Assembly (NCBI GenBank): GCA_013298895.1
Contig: JAAFJM010000003.1
Location: forward strand, 62,001-126,000
Reading direction: 5' to 3'
DNA length: 64,000 nucleotides
Origin: Bacteroidota bacterium
GTDB taxonomy: Bacteria; Bacteroidota; Bacteroidia; UKL13-3
The position numbers and the translations under genes are program-made. Below, one piece after another: positions 7,077 through 16,391 of this stretch. The notes under the pieces were generated by a model, which saw only the letters and a program-made list of their open reading frames with translations, did not search any database and was not told the DNA's origin. Numbering within the stretch: position 1 is the first letter of the stretch; every line of letters starts with the position of its first letter.

Positions 7077-8216
7077 TTATGATAAAGCAATTTTCAAATC
7101 TTCTATTAAATCATCAATGTCTTCTACTCCAACACTTAAGCGTAATAAACTATCAACAACACCGGCAGCTTCGCGCTCTGCTTTTGGAATCGAAGCATGG
7201 GTCATGGTAGCAGGGTGGTTTATCAAACTTTCTACTCCTCCTAAACTTTCGGCCAAAGTAAATACTTTGAAGCTTGATGCTATTTTAAAAGTATCTTCTA
7301 AACTGGCATTTTTCAAAACAATTGAAATCATTCCACCAAAATCGCGCATTTGTTTTTTAGCAATTTCATAGTTAGGATGTGTTTCAAAACCTGGCCAATA
7401 CACTTTTTCTATTTTAGGATGATTAGCTAAGAAATGAGCAATTACACGACCATTTTCACAATGTGCCTTCATGCGTAAATGCAATGTTTTTAAACCACGC
7501 AATACTAAGAAACAATCTTGAGGACCTGGAGTAGCACCACAACTATTATTTATAAAAGCCAATTGCTCATGTAAATTATCATCGTTCACTACCAAAGCGC
7601 CCATTATCACATCACTATGTCCGCCCATGTATTTGGTAGCTGAATGCATTACAATATGTGCTCCTAAATCTAATGGATTTTGAAGGTAAGGCGAGGCAAA
7701 AGTATTGTCAACTCCTAAAATTAAATTATGGGTATCAGCAATTTTTGCGCAAGCTTCAATATCTACTATTTGCATAGTTGGATTGGTAGGAGTTTCAATC
7801 CAAATTAGTTTGGTATTTGAGTTGATACTTGCCACAATATTTTGTGCATTGTTTAAATCAATAAAATGGAATTTTATACCATAATTAGCAAATATTTTGG
7901 TAAACATGCGGTAAGTTCCACCATATAAATCATTTCCTGTAATTACCTCATCGCCTGGTTTTAATAACTTAACAACTGCATCTATAGCACCCATTCCGCT
8001 ACTAAAACACAAAGCATGTTTACCATTTTCTAAGGCAGCAATACAACCTTGTAAAGCTGTACGAGTAGGATTTTTACCACGTGCATAAGCATAACCTTGG
8101 TGTTTTCCTGGGCTTTCTTGCCAAAAGGTAGATGTTTGGTAAATAGGAGTCATAACTGCGCCTGTGGTTGGATCAGGCTCTTGACCAGCATGTATAGCTT
8201 TGGTAGCAAATTTCAT
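7077..8216 (-). CDS. Cystathionine gamma-lyase/synthase family PLP enzyme
   Basis: 379 residues, full length for the Cys/Met-metabolism PLP family. YARGKNPTR (44-52) contacts PLP phosphate of the neighbouring subunit, DNTF (170-173) holds the pyridine nitrogen and K195 in HSATKYMGGHSD is the Schiff-base lysine. The reaction could be cystathionine gamma-synthase (methionine path) or gamma-lyase (cysteine path); these are hard to separate by eye. A cystathionine beta-synthase at 29092-30453 makes the lyase role and complete transsulfuration plausible. A TAAGTTTG box lies 27 nt upstream. Confidence 0.88.
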   Translation of the reverse strand: MKFATKAIHAGQEPDPTTGAVMTPIYQTSTFWQESPGKHQGYAYARGKNPTRTALQGCIAALENGKHALCFSSGMGAIDAVVKLLKPGDEVITGNDLYGGTYRMFTKIFANYGIKFHFIDLNNAQNIVASINSNTKLIWIETPTNPTMQIVDIEACAKIADTHNLILGVDNTFASPYLQNPLDLGAHIVMHSATKYMGGHSDVIMGALVVNDDNLHEQLAFINNSCGATPGPQDCFLVLRGLKTLHLRMKAHCENGRVIAHFLANHPKIEKVYWPGFETHPNYEIAKKQMRDFGGMISIVLKNASLEDTFKIASSFKVFTLAESLGGVESLINHPATMTHASIPKAEREAAGVVDSLLRLSVGVEDIDDLIEDLKIALS

Positions 8217-8243
8217 AATTGAGTTGATTTAAAATTTAGGCTA

Positions 8244-8251
8244 CAAACTTA
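8244..8251 (-). promoter_or_regulatory. -7 box for the cystathionine enzyme operon
   Basis: TAAGTTTG on the minus strand, a full TAnnTTTG match, ends 27 nt before the ATG at 8216. The -33 region is AT-rich without TTTG. Confidence 0.5.
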
Positions 8252-8290
8252 TGCTATTTTTTAAAACATACTATGATGATTATTGATTTT

Positions 8291-8322
8291 TGAATGATGA
8301 ATTATAAAGTATGAATGATGAA
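8291..8322. repeat. Direct repeat TGAATGATGAA
   Basis: Two exact copies of the 11-mer TGAATGATGAA (8291-8301 and 8312-8322) with further GTATGAAT words around them. Low-complexity intergenic repeat in the 285-bp gap between the divergent PLP enzyme and SMI1/KNR4 genes; the rest of that gap shows only AT-rich sequence. Confidence 0.55.
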
Positions 8323-8501
8323 GTATGAATTGCTACTATATTTATTTTGGGGCAATTGTAAACTTTATTGACATGTTATATAATCATCAAACAATTTTTA
8401 TTGCTATTTACAGTAAAATAAGCAATGTTTGTTTTATATAAAATAACACTTCAAAGTTTTGCTCTTGCATTTAATCTGCATATGCTAGCTGGTGATTAAT
8501 T

Positions 8502-9092
8502 ATGAACGAAAACTATTTATTTGAATTAAAAAAAAGAAATGCATTTGTTGTAGATTATTTAAAACGAGGTGTTAATGAAACTACCTTATCTGAATTATCA
8601 GAAAGTTTGCAATTTGAGCTCCCTAACAGTATAAAGAATATTTATAAATGGCAAAATGGAACAGAAGATATTGAAAATAAAACAATTGGAGAGTCTTCTT
8701 TTTTTCCTGGTCACGTTTTTTTATCATTGGAAGATGCTAAATTAACCTATTTAGAATCAATGCAATTTGAAGGGTGGGATAGAAAATACTTTCCTATTTT
8801 TGCAAGTGGAGGAGGCGATTTTTTATTAGTTAATTGTGACAGAAGTGATTTGGATTTCGAAAAACTATTTTTTTATTGTCCATCTGATACTCAAATGATA
8901 AACGGCATAGCTTCAATGTATGATAATATAGATTGTTTTTTCCTAACCATTTATGAATGTATAGAAAAAGGTTGTGTTGAGGTCAATAAAGACAATGGGT
9001 GGGTTGAAATAAAAAATTATAAAAAGATACTTAAAATTTCACACCAGAATAATCCTCTGTCAGAATATTGGAAAGGTATTGATTTTGAATAG
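8502..9092 (+). CDS. SMI1/KNR4 (SUKH) domain protein
   Basis: 196 residues, cytosolic, no signal peptide. The layout fits the SUKH superfamily: an N-terminal helix with the ELPNSIKNIYKWQNGTED block (residues ~40-57), the FFPGHVFLSLEDA strand-turn, and the FPIFASGGGDFLLVNCD strand (~95-115). In bacteria such proteins are often immunity partners of secreted polymorphic toxins. No toxin gene is adjacent: it stands alone between two genes of opposite strand, so it may be an orphan immunity gene or have a housekeeping role. Base composition does not stand out from the neighbourhood. Confidence 0.75.
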   Translation: MNENYLFELKKRNAFVVDYLKRGVNETTLSELSESLQFELPNSIKNIYKWQNGTEDIENKTIGESSFFPGHVFLSLEDAKLTYLESMQFEGWDRKYFPIFASGGGDFLLVNCDRSDLDFEKLFFYCPSDTQMINGIASMYDNIDCFFLTIYECIEKGCVEVNKDNGWVEIKNYKKILKISHQNNPLSEYWKGIDFE

Positions 9093-9152
9093 TTACCTCA
9101 CTCGCTAGTGTCTCAATATTGAGGCAATATACAAGAATAAGTCTACCATTTA

Positions 9153-11114
9153 TCACTCACCTAACTGTCCAACCAAGCCTTTTACTTGCTCGTTATTTGG
9201 GTTATTCACTAAAATACGTTTCAATAGTTTTAACGCTTCGGGTTTGTTGTTTTCTAAATTATAAACTGCTGCTAAGTTAAGCAATGCTTGTTCATTGTCG
9301 GGGTTTAAAGCCAATGCTTTGTTGTAATTGGTTTTAGCCAAAGGAAGGTTATTTTGTTTTAAAAAAGCAAAGCCCAAATTTACCAAACTTCCCTCCTGCT
9401 TTTCGTTTTGTAGTAAGTTATTGTTTAATAATAAAATGGCTTCATCTAACTTATTCAGCATTATTTTAGCTTGTGCTAGTTTATCAATAAAATCAATACT
9501 TTGAGACGAAAGCGACACTGCTTTTTGGAAAAATAATTCAGCCCTTACAAATTCGTTTTTGGCTTGAAAAGCCTGCCCAACTCGATAGCACATCCACGCA
9601 CTTTTTTGCTCATCTATATTTATAAACGAAGCCTTGGCTATAATGGCATCATAATCGTTTTGTAAGTAATGTAATTGCACTTGTGCATCCAACCAATTTT
9701 GTTGGTTATCATTTGTTTTAAAATATGTTTTGGCTTGCTCTAAGGCCTCTTTTTGTCCATTAAATTTTTCTACATAATTTATTAGCGCTTTCACTTTTGA
9801 CAATTCTGTAGTTTCCTTATTATTAATGCAATACAAACCTGCAAATTCTTTTACTTTATCTATTTCGTTTTGTTTTACTGCTTTAGCAGGCTTTTTTATC
9901 CAATGGTCGTGAACGGTTACATGCGGAATATCAATAGTTCCTGAGCGCGGCATGTGGCAATTGCTACAATCGTTATTCTTAACCATTCTGTTTTTTTCGG
10001 TTTCGCTACACAAAGTTTGATTGGTGTTTGAATGGCATTTAATACAAGAATTGTTAAATATTTGTGTACCAGTTTTTTTTACACTTACGTGCGGATTATG
10101 GCAAGTAATACAAGTTAAATTTAAGGTTTCAAAGTTTTTGCCAGCTGTTTTATTTTGTTTGTTGCTTTCCGTAAAACACTTGCTTAATTGTAGTCGTTGA
10201 GCATGGCTTGCCATAATAAATTCATCGTTCTGGCCTTTGTATTTAGGCATGTACACTTCCCAAAAATCGCTTAAAACCATGCCCGGTTTAAAATCTTTAA
10301 AGGTTTTTCCTTCTTTTAAAATAGCGTTTCCTTGTAAATGACAACGTTGGCAAACATCAATTTGGCGCTCCCATGGCAACTTTTTAGGATTAACAATGGT
10401 ATAATCAATTTCATGAGCAGTATCAACCAAATGACCTGCTAACTTTTCTTTTAAATGCACTTCGCCTGGTCCATGGCAACGTTCACAATCAATTCCATTC
10501 GGAATACTGGTAAATTTATTGGCTGTAAAATCTGTTACACTTGGAAAGCCATTATGACAACTCATGCATTCAAACTCAATGGTACGGCTAAAGCGACTAT
10601 TATTTCCATTTTCAAAACCAGGAGGTAAATCCCACTTTTTTTCTTGTGCATACCAAGTCAATGGCATTTGATACAAATAACCATTGATATTCATCAAATG
10701 TGAATTGGTATGTTGGCCAGAACCAATAACATAATCAACCTTTTCAATACGTTTGTAAACAGTATCTTTACCATTCATTCTGTATTCCATAATAAACATA
10801 TTATTGTTTTTCCAAAATGGATGGTAATACAGGTTTTTAAATTTATCGTAAACTACATGGTGCTTGCTAAAATCGGCACTCGATTTTTGTTTGGTGGCTA
10901 AGTCAAAACTTTTACCCATTCCAGTTTCAATAAAAGTATTGTAAATATCGGCATGACAACTTCTACATTGTTGCATACCCACATACTTTACCGAGTCGTT
11001 ATGGTTTAAGTATTTTGTATCGTTTTTTTCGTTTAAATTCTGACCGCAATTTAAATTCATTACCAAAACAATTACAACAATTGGTATGAATAAGAGAATA
11101 AATAAATGTCTCAA
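9153..11114 (-). CDS. Exported multiheme c-type cytochrome with C-terminal TPR repeats
   Basis: 653 residues. A hydrophobic N-terminus (LFILLFIPIVVIVLVM) suggests export, possibly as a lipoprotein at C23 although NLNC is a poor lipobox. Seven CxxCH haem motifs are visible: CRSCH, CMSCH, CERCH, CQRCH, CITCH, CIKCH and CSNCH, the first part resembling the cytochrome c554 group. From about residue 480 the protein turns into TPR helices (LAQAKIMLNKLDEAILLL, LNLAAVYNLENNKPEALKLL). The cytochrome-plus-TPR design is found in Bacteroidota and Verrucomicrobia; the electron donor is unknown. No ATG fits before the signal sequence, so translation probably starts at TTG (11114), 9 nt after the AraC gene stop, implying one transcript. 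Confidence 0.85.
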   Translation of the reverse strand: MRHLFILLFIPIVVIVLVMNLNCGQNLNEKNDTKYLNHNDSVKYVGMQQCRSCHADIYNTFIETGMGKSFDLATKQKSSADFSKHHVVYDKFKNLYYHPFWKNNNMFIMEYRMNGKDTVYKRIEKVDYVIGSGQHTNSHLMNINGYLYQMPLTWYAQEKKWDLPPGFENGNNSRFSRTIEFECMSCHNGFPSVTDFTANKFTSIPNGIDCERCHGPGEVHLKEKLAGHLVDTAHEIDYTIVNPKKLPWERQIDVCQRCHLQGNAILKEGKTFKDFKPGMVLSDFWEVYMPKYKGQNDEFIMASHAQRLQLSKCFTESNKQNKTAGKNFETLNLTCITCHNPHVSVKKTGTQIFNNSCIKCHSNTNQTLCSETEKNRMVKNNDCSNCHMPRSGTIDIPHVTVHDHWIKKPAKAVKQNEIDKVKEFAGLYCINNKETTELSKVKALINYVEKFNGQKEALEQAKTYFKTNDNQQNWLDAQVQLHYLQNDYDAIIAKASFINIDEQKSAWMCYRVGQAFQAKNEFVRAELFFQKAVSLSSQSIDFIDKLAQAKIMLNKLDEAILLLNNNLLQNEKQEGSLVNLGFAFLKQNNLPLAKTNYNKALALNPDNEQALLNLAAVYNLENNKPEALKLLKRILVNNPNNEQVKGLVGQLGE

Positions 11115-11123
11115 TTTTATGAA

Positions 11124-11714
11124 TTATATTAACTGATCTAACGAGGTTCTTGGTTTTATAACTAATGATTTGTATTCACTAACCGAATAAGAAGTAATTT
11201 GTTTAAATTGGTTACTCAAGTATTGAACACTACTGTAACCCATTTGATATGAAATTTCACTTAAAGTCATTTCATTGTAACTAAGTAACTCCTTTACCCT
11301 TTCTATTTTCACTAAAATAATATACTTTTCGAGTGTGGTATTGGTTTTTTCACTAAACAATTTACTTAAAAATGAGTACGGTTGATCTAATTTATCACTT
11401 AAGTAATCTGAATTCCTAATAATTGTGTTCAAATTATTTCCATAATAAATCATTTCCAAAACAGCCACTTTAATAGCTTCAAGTAAGGCCATTTCTTTAT
11501 CATATATTAAATCGAAATTATGCTCTTGAAGTTTTTTTTGCAGTGAAATAAAATCAATGTTTCCTTTTGTATTATTGATTTGTGCTGCGCCTAAATATAC
11601 TTTTTCAACTTCAATATTAGGGGTGTTTTCAAGTACATTTTGTACCAAAGAAATACACCTGGAACTGACCATATTTCTTATTTGCAAAATTGTACTTTTA
11701 CCTAAATTTTCCAT
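11124..11714 (-). CDS. AraC-family regulator with an HMA-like N-terminus
   Basis: 196 residues. The C-terminal ~100 residues are an AraC/XylS DNA-binding domain with two helix-turn-helices; LSEISYQMGYSSVQYLSNQFKQ is the hallmark second one. The N-terminal ~70 residues follow the pattern I associate with small Bacteroidota AraC regulators that begin with a heavy-metal-associated-like fold (IxNMVCxRCI ... VEKVYLGAAQI). In this copy the first cysteine of CxxC is replaced: SSRC at residues 17-20, leaving only C20. Metal binding by CxxC is therefore lost or changed. The gene directly precedes the multiheme cytochrome on the same strand and is divergent from the carboxylase gene, 131 bp apart. Confidence 0.85.
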   Translation of the reverse strand: MENLGKSTILQIRNMVSSRCISLVQNVLENTPNIEVEKVYLGAAQINNTKGNIDFISLQKKLQEHNFDLIYDKEMALLEAIKVAVLEMIYYGNNLNTIIRNSDYLSDKLDQPYSFLSKLFSEKTNTTLEKYIILVKIERVKELLSYNEMTLSEISYQMGYSSVQYLSNQFKQITSYSVSEYKSLVIKPRTSLDQLI

Positions 11715-11845
11715 TTTTTAATTGATACTTACAATAATGCGAATAATTAAACATTTTTGCTACTCAAAAATTTTTTTTGTAATAACTAAAATCACAAAAG
11801 CAATTAATAGTAAATAGTTAATTTGCAAACTTTCATTTAAAATCC

Positions 11846-13384
11846 ATGAACAAACGCAAACAACTACAAGAGCTACGTGACCGAGCACAATTAGGTGGCG
11901 GTGCAGATAGAATAGCATCTCAACATAAAAAAGGAAAATTGACAGCCAGAGAACGCCTTCATTTTTTATTTGATGAAGGAAGTTTTGAAGAAATTGGTGC
12001 TTTTGTGTTGCATCGTTCTAAAGATTTTGGAATGGAAAACCAACAGTTTTTAGGCGATGGTGTAATTACAGGTTACGGAACTATTAACAACAGATTGGTA
12101 TATGCCTTCTCTCAAGATTTTACCGTGTTTGGTGGTTCACTTTCAGAAACACATGCTGAAAAAATTTGTAAATTAATGGACTTAGCCATGAAAAATGGTG
12201 CTCCATTAATTGGCTTAAACGATAGTGGTGGAGCAAGAATTCAAGAAGGCGTGGTTTCGTTAGGCGGTTATGCCGATATTTTTTATAGAAATACCATGGC
12301 TAGTGGAGTTATTCCTCAAATTTCAGCTATCATGGGGCCATGCGCTGGTGGGGCTGTTTATAGTCCTGCCATTACCGATTTTATTATGATGGTTGAAAAT
12401 ACAAGCTATATGTTTGTAACTGGTCCAAACGTAGTAAAAACAGTAACTCACGAAGAAGTAAGTAGCGAAGATTTAGGTGGAGCTTCGGTGCATTCAACCA
12501 AAAGTGGAGTAGCTCATTTTACTGCTGCTAACGAAATTGATTGTATCAATCAGTTGAAAAAATTGATTAGTTATATTCCCGAAAATTGCGAAGAAAAAAC
12601 ACCTGATTTTGCGTATGAATTAACTGATGAAATTAGACCCAAATTAGCTGATATTATTCCTGAAAATGCTAACCAACCTTACGATATACGCGAGGTAATT
12701 AGTGAAGTAATTGATGAAGAAAGTTTTTATGAAGTTCATAAAAATTATGCTGAAAATATAGTAGTTGGTTTTGCAAGATTAGCTGGCAGAAGCATTGGTA
12801 TAGTTGCTAATCAACCTGCTTATTTAGCGGGAGTGTTAGATATTCATTCATCGCAAAAAGCAGCTCGTTTTGTACGTTTTTGCGATAGTTTCAATATTCC
12901 TTTATTGGTTTTTGAAGATGTGCCAGGATTTTTACCAGGAACCGACCAAGAATGGAATGCCATTATTACCAATGGGGCCAAACTTTTATATGCATTTTGC
13001 GAAGCAACAGTGCCACGCATTACTGTTATTACACGCAAAGCCTATGGTGGAGCATATGATGTAATGAACTCAAAACACATTGGTGCTGATATGAACTTTG
13101 CTTGGCCAACTGCCGAAATTGCGGTTATGGGAGCTAAAGGTGCAGCTGAAATTATTTTCAAAAAAGATATTGATAAGGCCGAAGACCATGTGGCTGCATT
13201 GGCTGCAAAAGAAAAAGAATATGCCGATTTATTTGCTAATCCATACCGCGCAGCGGAACGTGGATTTATAGATGAGGTTATTTTTCCAGAGGAAACAAGA
13301 AAAAAACTTATCAAAGCATTTAAGATGTTAGAAAATAAAGTAGTGAATTTACCTAGAAAAAAACACGGTAATATTCCATTATAG
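11846..13384 (+). CDS. Acyl-CoA carboxylase, carboxyltransferase (beta) subunit
   Basis: 512 residues, the usual length of PccB/MmdA-type biotin-dependent carboxyltransferases. They move CO2 between carboxybiotin and propionyl-CoA (or related acyl-CoA). The two crotonase-fold halves are present; the oxyanion-forming glycine pairs appear as [10 protein letters not shown] and [12 protein letters not shown] in the N half and as [11 protein letters not shown] in the C half. Propionyl-CoA is the most common substrate of this type, but methylmalonyl-CoA decarboxylase alpha subunit is a real alternative. No biotin carboxylase or biotin carrier gene is nearby; the gene is monocistronic and ends in a strong terminator. 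Confidence 0.88.
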   Translation: MNKRKQLQELRDRAQLGGGADRIASQHKKGKLTARERLHFLFDEGSFEEIGAFVLHRSKDFGMENQQFLGDGVITGYGTINNRLVYAFSQDFTVFGGSLSETHAEKICKLMDLAMKNGAPLIGLNDSGGARIQEGVVSLGGYADIFYRNTMASGVIPQISAIMGPCAGGAVYSPAITDFIMMVENTSYMFVTGPNVVKTVTHEEVSSEDLGGASVHSTKSGVAHFTAANEIDCINQLKKLISYIPENCEEKTPDFAYELTDEIRPKLADIIPENANQPYDIREVISEVIDEESFYEVHKNYAENIVVGFARLAGRSIGIVANQPAYLAGVLDIHSSQKAARFVRFCDSFNIPLLVFEDVPGFLPGTDQEWNAIITNGAKLLYAFCEATVPRITVITRKAYGGAYDVMNSKHIGADMNFAWPTAEIAVMGAKGAAEIIFKKDIDKAEDHVAALAAKEKEYADLFANPYRAAERGFIDEVIFPEETRKKLIKAFKMLENKVVNLPRKKHGNIPL

Positions 13385-13424
13385 TTTTAAGTATCTTGAT
13401 AAGCATTTAATAAATTTGTCATGT

Positions 13425-13458
13425 AAAAAGGCTGATAATAAAATTATCAGCCTTTTTT
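13425..13458 (+). terminator. Terminator after the carboxylase gene
   Basis: AAAAAGGCTGATAAT pairs with ATTATCAGCCTTTTT through a 3-nt loop, giving a stem of about 15 bp with the T run in its 3' arm. Confidence 0.88.
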
Positions 13459-13576
13459 ATTCTTTAAATTACTTTCTTACAAATTTTAAATGAATCAAAA
13501 TAATGTTGCCTAACTTAAAGCAACAAAAGTCAAGATGAGTAACAAAGCATCTTTAAGAGAATTGTTATACTTATAA

Positions 13577-13603
13577 AGTTCCTTCGCTGCACTCAGGATG
13601 ACG
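13577..13603. repeat. Copy of a CCTTCGCTGC...CTCAGGATGAC element
   Basis: A stretch richer in GC than its surroundings, containing CCTTCGCTGCACTCAGGATG. From memory, near-identical text (TTCCTTCGCTGCGCTCAGGATGAC) recurs in noncoding DNA of many Bacteroidota genomes. No second copy is present in this window, so its repeat nature rests on that knowledge. Confidence 0.45.
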
Positions 13604-13647
13604 TTCCCGGACATTTGAATTAATTAAAATTTATTGTCTATCTTTTT

Positions 13648-16257
13648 CTAAACCAATAACTTAGCTTTCTCTATCGCAGCTTGTAAACCGTTTACATCAT
13701 TTCCGCCAGCAGTAGCATAAAAAGGTTGACCTCCGCCACCTCCTTTTATCTCTTTTGCCAATTCTTTGATAATGTTACCTGCATTTAAACCTTTTTCTTT
13801 TACCAAGTTATCGCTGATAATTACACTCAACATTGGTTTTTCGTTTAACACGCAACCCAATACACAGAACAAATTCTCCACTTCGTTTTTTAGTTGGAAA
13901 GAAAGGTTTTTCAATTGCTCTGCATTTGAAATGGTGATTAGTAGAATAAGTTGATTGGTTGATTCTTTTGATACGATTTTCCCTTTCAATTCATTCTTTA
14001 AAGCAACTGTTTTTTCATTTTCAAAAACTTCTAACTTCTTCAACAAATCTGCTTTTTCAGTCATTAATTGCTCCACAGATTTTACAATATCTTTTGAGTT
14101 TAATGTTTTACTTAAGCTATCAACTGTTAACTGCCAACTGTCAACCAATTGTTGAGCTGCATCAGCTGTTATGGCTTCAATCCTTCGTACACCTGCAGCT
14201 ACCGCAGCTTCACTTACTATTTTAAATAAACCAATTTGGCCAGTAGCTCTTACGTGCGTTCCTCCGCAAAGTTCGCGGCTGTATTTATCATCAAAAGTAA
14301 TTACACGCACTGAATCGCCATATTTTTCGCCAAAAAGCATCATGGCTCCCATTGTTTGAGCTTCTTCAATAGGTACATTTCTGCGTTCATCTAAACTGAT
14401 GTTTTCGCGTATTTTTTGGTTTACAATTTGTTCTACTTGTGCTATTTCTTCTTTGGTCATAGCCGAGAAATGCGAGAAGTCAAAACGCAAATTAGCGTTA
14501 TTTACCAAACTACCTTTTTGTGCCACATGCGTGCCCAAAACTTGACGCAATGCAGCGTGTAATAAATGCGTAGCTGAGTGGTTATTTTCAGTTAGTTTAC
14601 GTTTAGTTGTATCAACCGAAGCGGTAAATAGGGCTTCCATATTTTCGGGTAACGATTCAGTAAAATGAATGATTAAATTGTTTTCCTTTTTAGTATCAAC
14701 AATGGCAATTTTTTCGTTGGCATTGCTAATAAAACCTGTATCTCCAATTTGCCCTCCACCTTCAGGATAAAAAGGCGTTTGGTTAAATACCAATTGATAA
14801 CTTTCTTTTCCTTTGGCTTTTACTTTACGGTATCTTACAATTTGAATTTCAGCTTCGGTTTGGTCGTAACCAAGGAAAATGGTTTGTGCTTGTTGTGAAG
14901 ACGTTGCATGCAACGTCTCTACCCAATCATCCGTAGTTAATTCTGTTGCTTTACGAGAGCGAGCTTTTTGATTTTGCAATTCAATTTCAAAACCTTGTTC
15001 GTCCACAATTAAATTCTTTTCTGAGGCAATTAACTTTGTTAAATCTAAAGGAAATCCATAAGTATCATATAATTCAAAAACAACTTTTCCATCTAAATTT
15101 GTGATATTTTCTAACTTACGAATTCCATTCTCTAAAGTTCTCAAGAAACTAACTTCTTCTTCTCTTATTACTTTGCTTACAAAATCTTTTTGGGCATGTA
15201 ATTCAGGGAAAACACTTTTAAAACTATCGGCTATTAATAAAGCCAATTGGCACATAAAAGGTTCTTTAATGCCTAAAAACTGGTATTGGTATCGAACTGC
15301 TCTGCGTAGAATTCTACGAATTACATATCCAGCACCATTATTGCTCGGCAACTGTCCATCTGCAATTGCAAAGCTTATGGCACGAATATGATCAGCCATT
15401 ACACGCATGGCAATATCTTGTTTGCTATCGCTAAATTGGTATTTTACATTCGAATGTTTTTCAATAAACTGAATGGTTGGCACAAATACATCGGTATCGT
15501 AATTACTGGTTTTACCTTCAATGGCGCGTACCAAACGTTCAAAACCCATTCCTGTATCTACATGTTGTGCAGGTAATTTTTCTAAACTGCCATCTGCCTT
15601 GCGATTAAATTCCATGAACACATTGTTCCAAATTTCTATTACTTGCGGATGGTCGTTATTTACCAAAGTTTTTCCATCTACCAAAGCACGTTCAGCATCA
15701 GGGCGTAAGTCAATATGAATTTCAGAGCAAGGACCGCATGGACCTGTATCGCCCATTTCCCAAAAATTATCTTTTTTATTTCCGTTTAAAATTCGGTCTT
15801 CGGCAATGTATAATTTCCAATTATCAAAAGCCTCTTGGTCAAAGGCCAAACCTTCTTTTGCATCGCCTTCAAAAACCGTAACGTACAATCTATCTTTAGG
15901 TAATTTGTACACATCAACCAAAAGTTCCCAAGCCCATTCAATGGCTTCTTTTTTAAAATAATCGCCAAAGCTCCAATTGCCCAACATTTCAAACATGGTA
16001 TGGTGGTAAGTATCTACACCTACTTCTTCCAAATCATTATGTTTTCCGCTTACACGCAAACATTTTTGTGTATCAACCACACGTTTGTACTTTGGAGTTT
16101 CATTACCCAAAAACCAATCTTTAAATTGGTTCATACCGGCATTGGTAAACATTAAGGTTGGGTCGTTTTTTACTACAATGGGTGCTGAAGGAACAATGGT
16201 ATGCCCTTTTCCTTCAAAAAATTTTAAAAATTGGTTGCGTATTTCTCCTGATGTCAT
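13648..16257 (-). CDS. alaS: Alanine--tRNA ligase
   Basis: 869 residues, full length. Charges tRNA-Ala and edits mischarged Ser/Gly. The class II catalytic core is N-terminal (DLEEVGVDTYHHTMFEMLGNWSFGDYF), the editing domain has the zinc motif HSATHLLHA together with ELCGGTHV, and the C-terminal C-Ala domain ends in GGGGGQPFYATAGG. Two stretches look like in-frame insertions of repeat DNA: residues ~447-454 are encoded by a perfect 20-bp palindrome, and residues ~703-713 (QLVDSWQLTVDS) by a TGACAGTTGGCAGTTAACAG tract. Both fall in variable linkers, so the enzyme should remain functional. The ATG at 16257 begins the canonical MTSGEIRNQFL. Confidence 0.97.
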   Translation of the reverse strand: MTSGEIRNQFLKFFEGKGHTIVPSAPIVVKNDPTLMFTNAGMNQFKDWFLGNETPKYKRVVDTQKCLRVSGKHNDLEEVGVDTYHHTMFEMLGNWSFGDYFKKEAIEWAWELLVDVYKLPKDRLYVTVFEGDAKEGLAFDQEAFDNWKLYIAEDRILNGNKKDNFWEMGDTGPCGPCSEIHIDLRPDAERALVDGKTLVNNDHPQVIEIWNNVFMEFNRKADGSLEKLPAQHVDTGMGFERLVRAIEGKTSNYDTDVFVPTIQFIEKHSNVKYQFSDSKQDIAMRVMADHIRAISFAIADGQLPSNNGAGYVIRRILRRAVRYQYQFLGIKEPFMCQLALLIADSFKSVFPELHAQKDFVSKVIREEEVSFLRTLENGIRKLENITNLDGKVVFELYDTYGFPLDLTKLIASEKNLIVDEQGFEIELQNQKARSRKATELTTDDWVETLHATSSQQAQTIFLGYDQTEAEIQIVRYRKVKAKGKESYQLVFNQTPFYPEGGGQIGDTGFISNANEKIAIVDTKKENNLIIHFTESLPENMEALFTASVDTTKRKLTENNHSATHLLHAALRQVLGTHVAQKGSLVNNANLRFDFSHFSAMTKEEIAQVEQIVNQKIRENISLDERRNVPIEEAQTMGAMMLFGEKYGDSVRVITFDDKYSRELCGGTHVRATGQIGLFKIVSEAAVAAGVRRIEAITADAAQQLVDSWQLTVDSLSKTLNSKDIVKSVEQLMTEKADLLKKLEVFENEKTVALKNELKGKIVSKESTNQLILLITISNAEQLKNLSFQLKNEVENLFCVLGCVLNEKPMLSVIISDNLVKEKGLNAGNIIKELAKEIKGGGGGQPFYATAGGNDVNGLQAAIEKAKLLV
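14121..14150. repeat. CAACTG/GTTAACTG low-complexity repeat inside alaS
   Basis: CAACTGTTAACTGCCAACTG and following TCAACC are made of AACTG words in both orientations. Such tracts are normally intergenic in Bacteroidota; here it encodes the linker between the editing and C-Ala domains without breaking the frame. Confidence 0.6.
14899..14918. repeat. Perfect 20-bp palindrome inside alaS
   Basis: AGACGTTGCATGCAACGTCT is its own reverse complement. It is followed by CTAC, as in the GTAGAGACGTTGCATGCAACGTCTCTAC type element known from Bacteroidota intergenic regions. It encodes part of the WVETLHATS segment of AlaS. Confidence 0.75.
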
Positions 16258-16391
16258 GTGAGTTACAAAAATCTATGATGTAAATGCTAAAAAATTGGTT
16301 TAAATTAATATTTTCGCCTCTTGCTAATTTTAAAATATCAATAGCTGAAACAAGGTTTCAATATAAATATTTTTTATTCATAACAAAAAGC

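Noticed and set aside
13955-14225. Overlapping plus-strand frames of 66-88 residues across alaS
   Set aside because: Shadows of the alaS reading frame, with Leu/Phe-rich sequence typical of antisense translation.
16284-16391. Longer N-terminus for the M23 peptidase from an ATG
   Set aside because: The extra 36 residues do not match the family, whose usual beginning aligns with the GTG at 16392.
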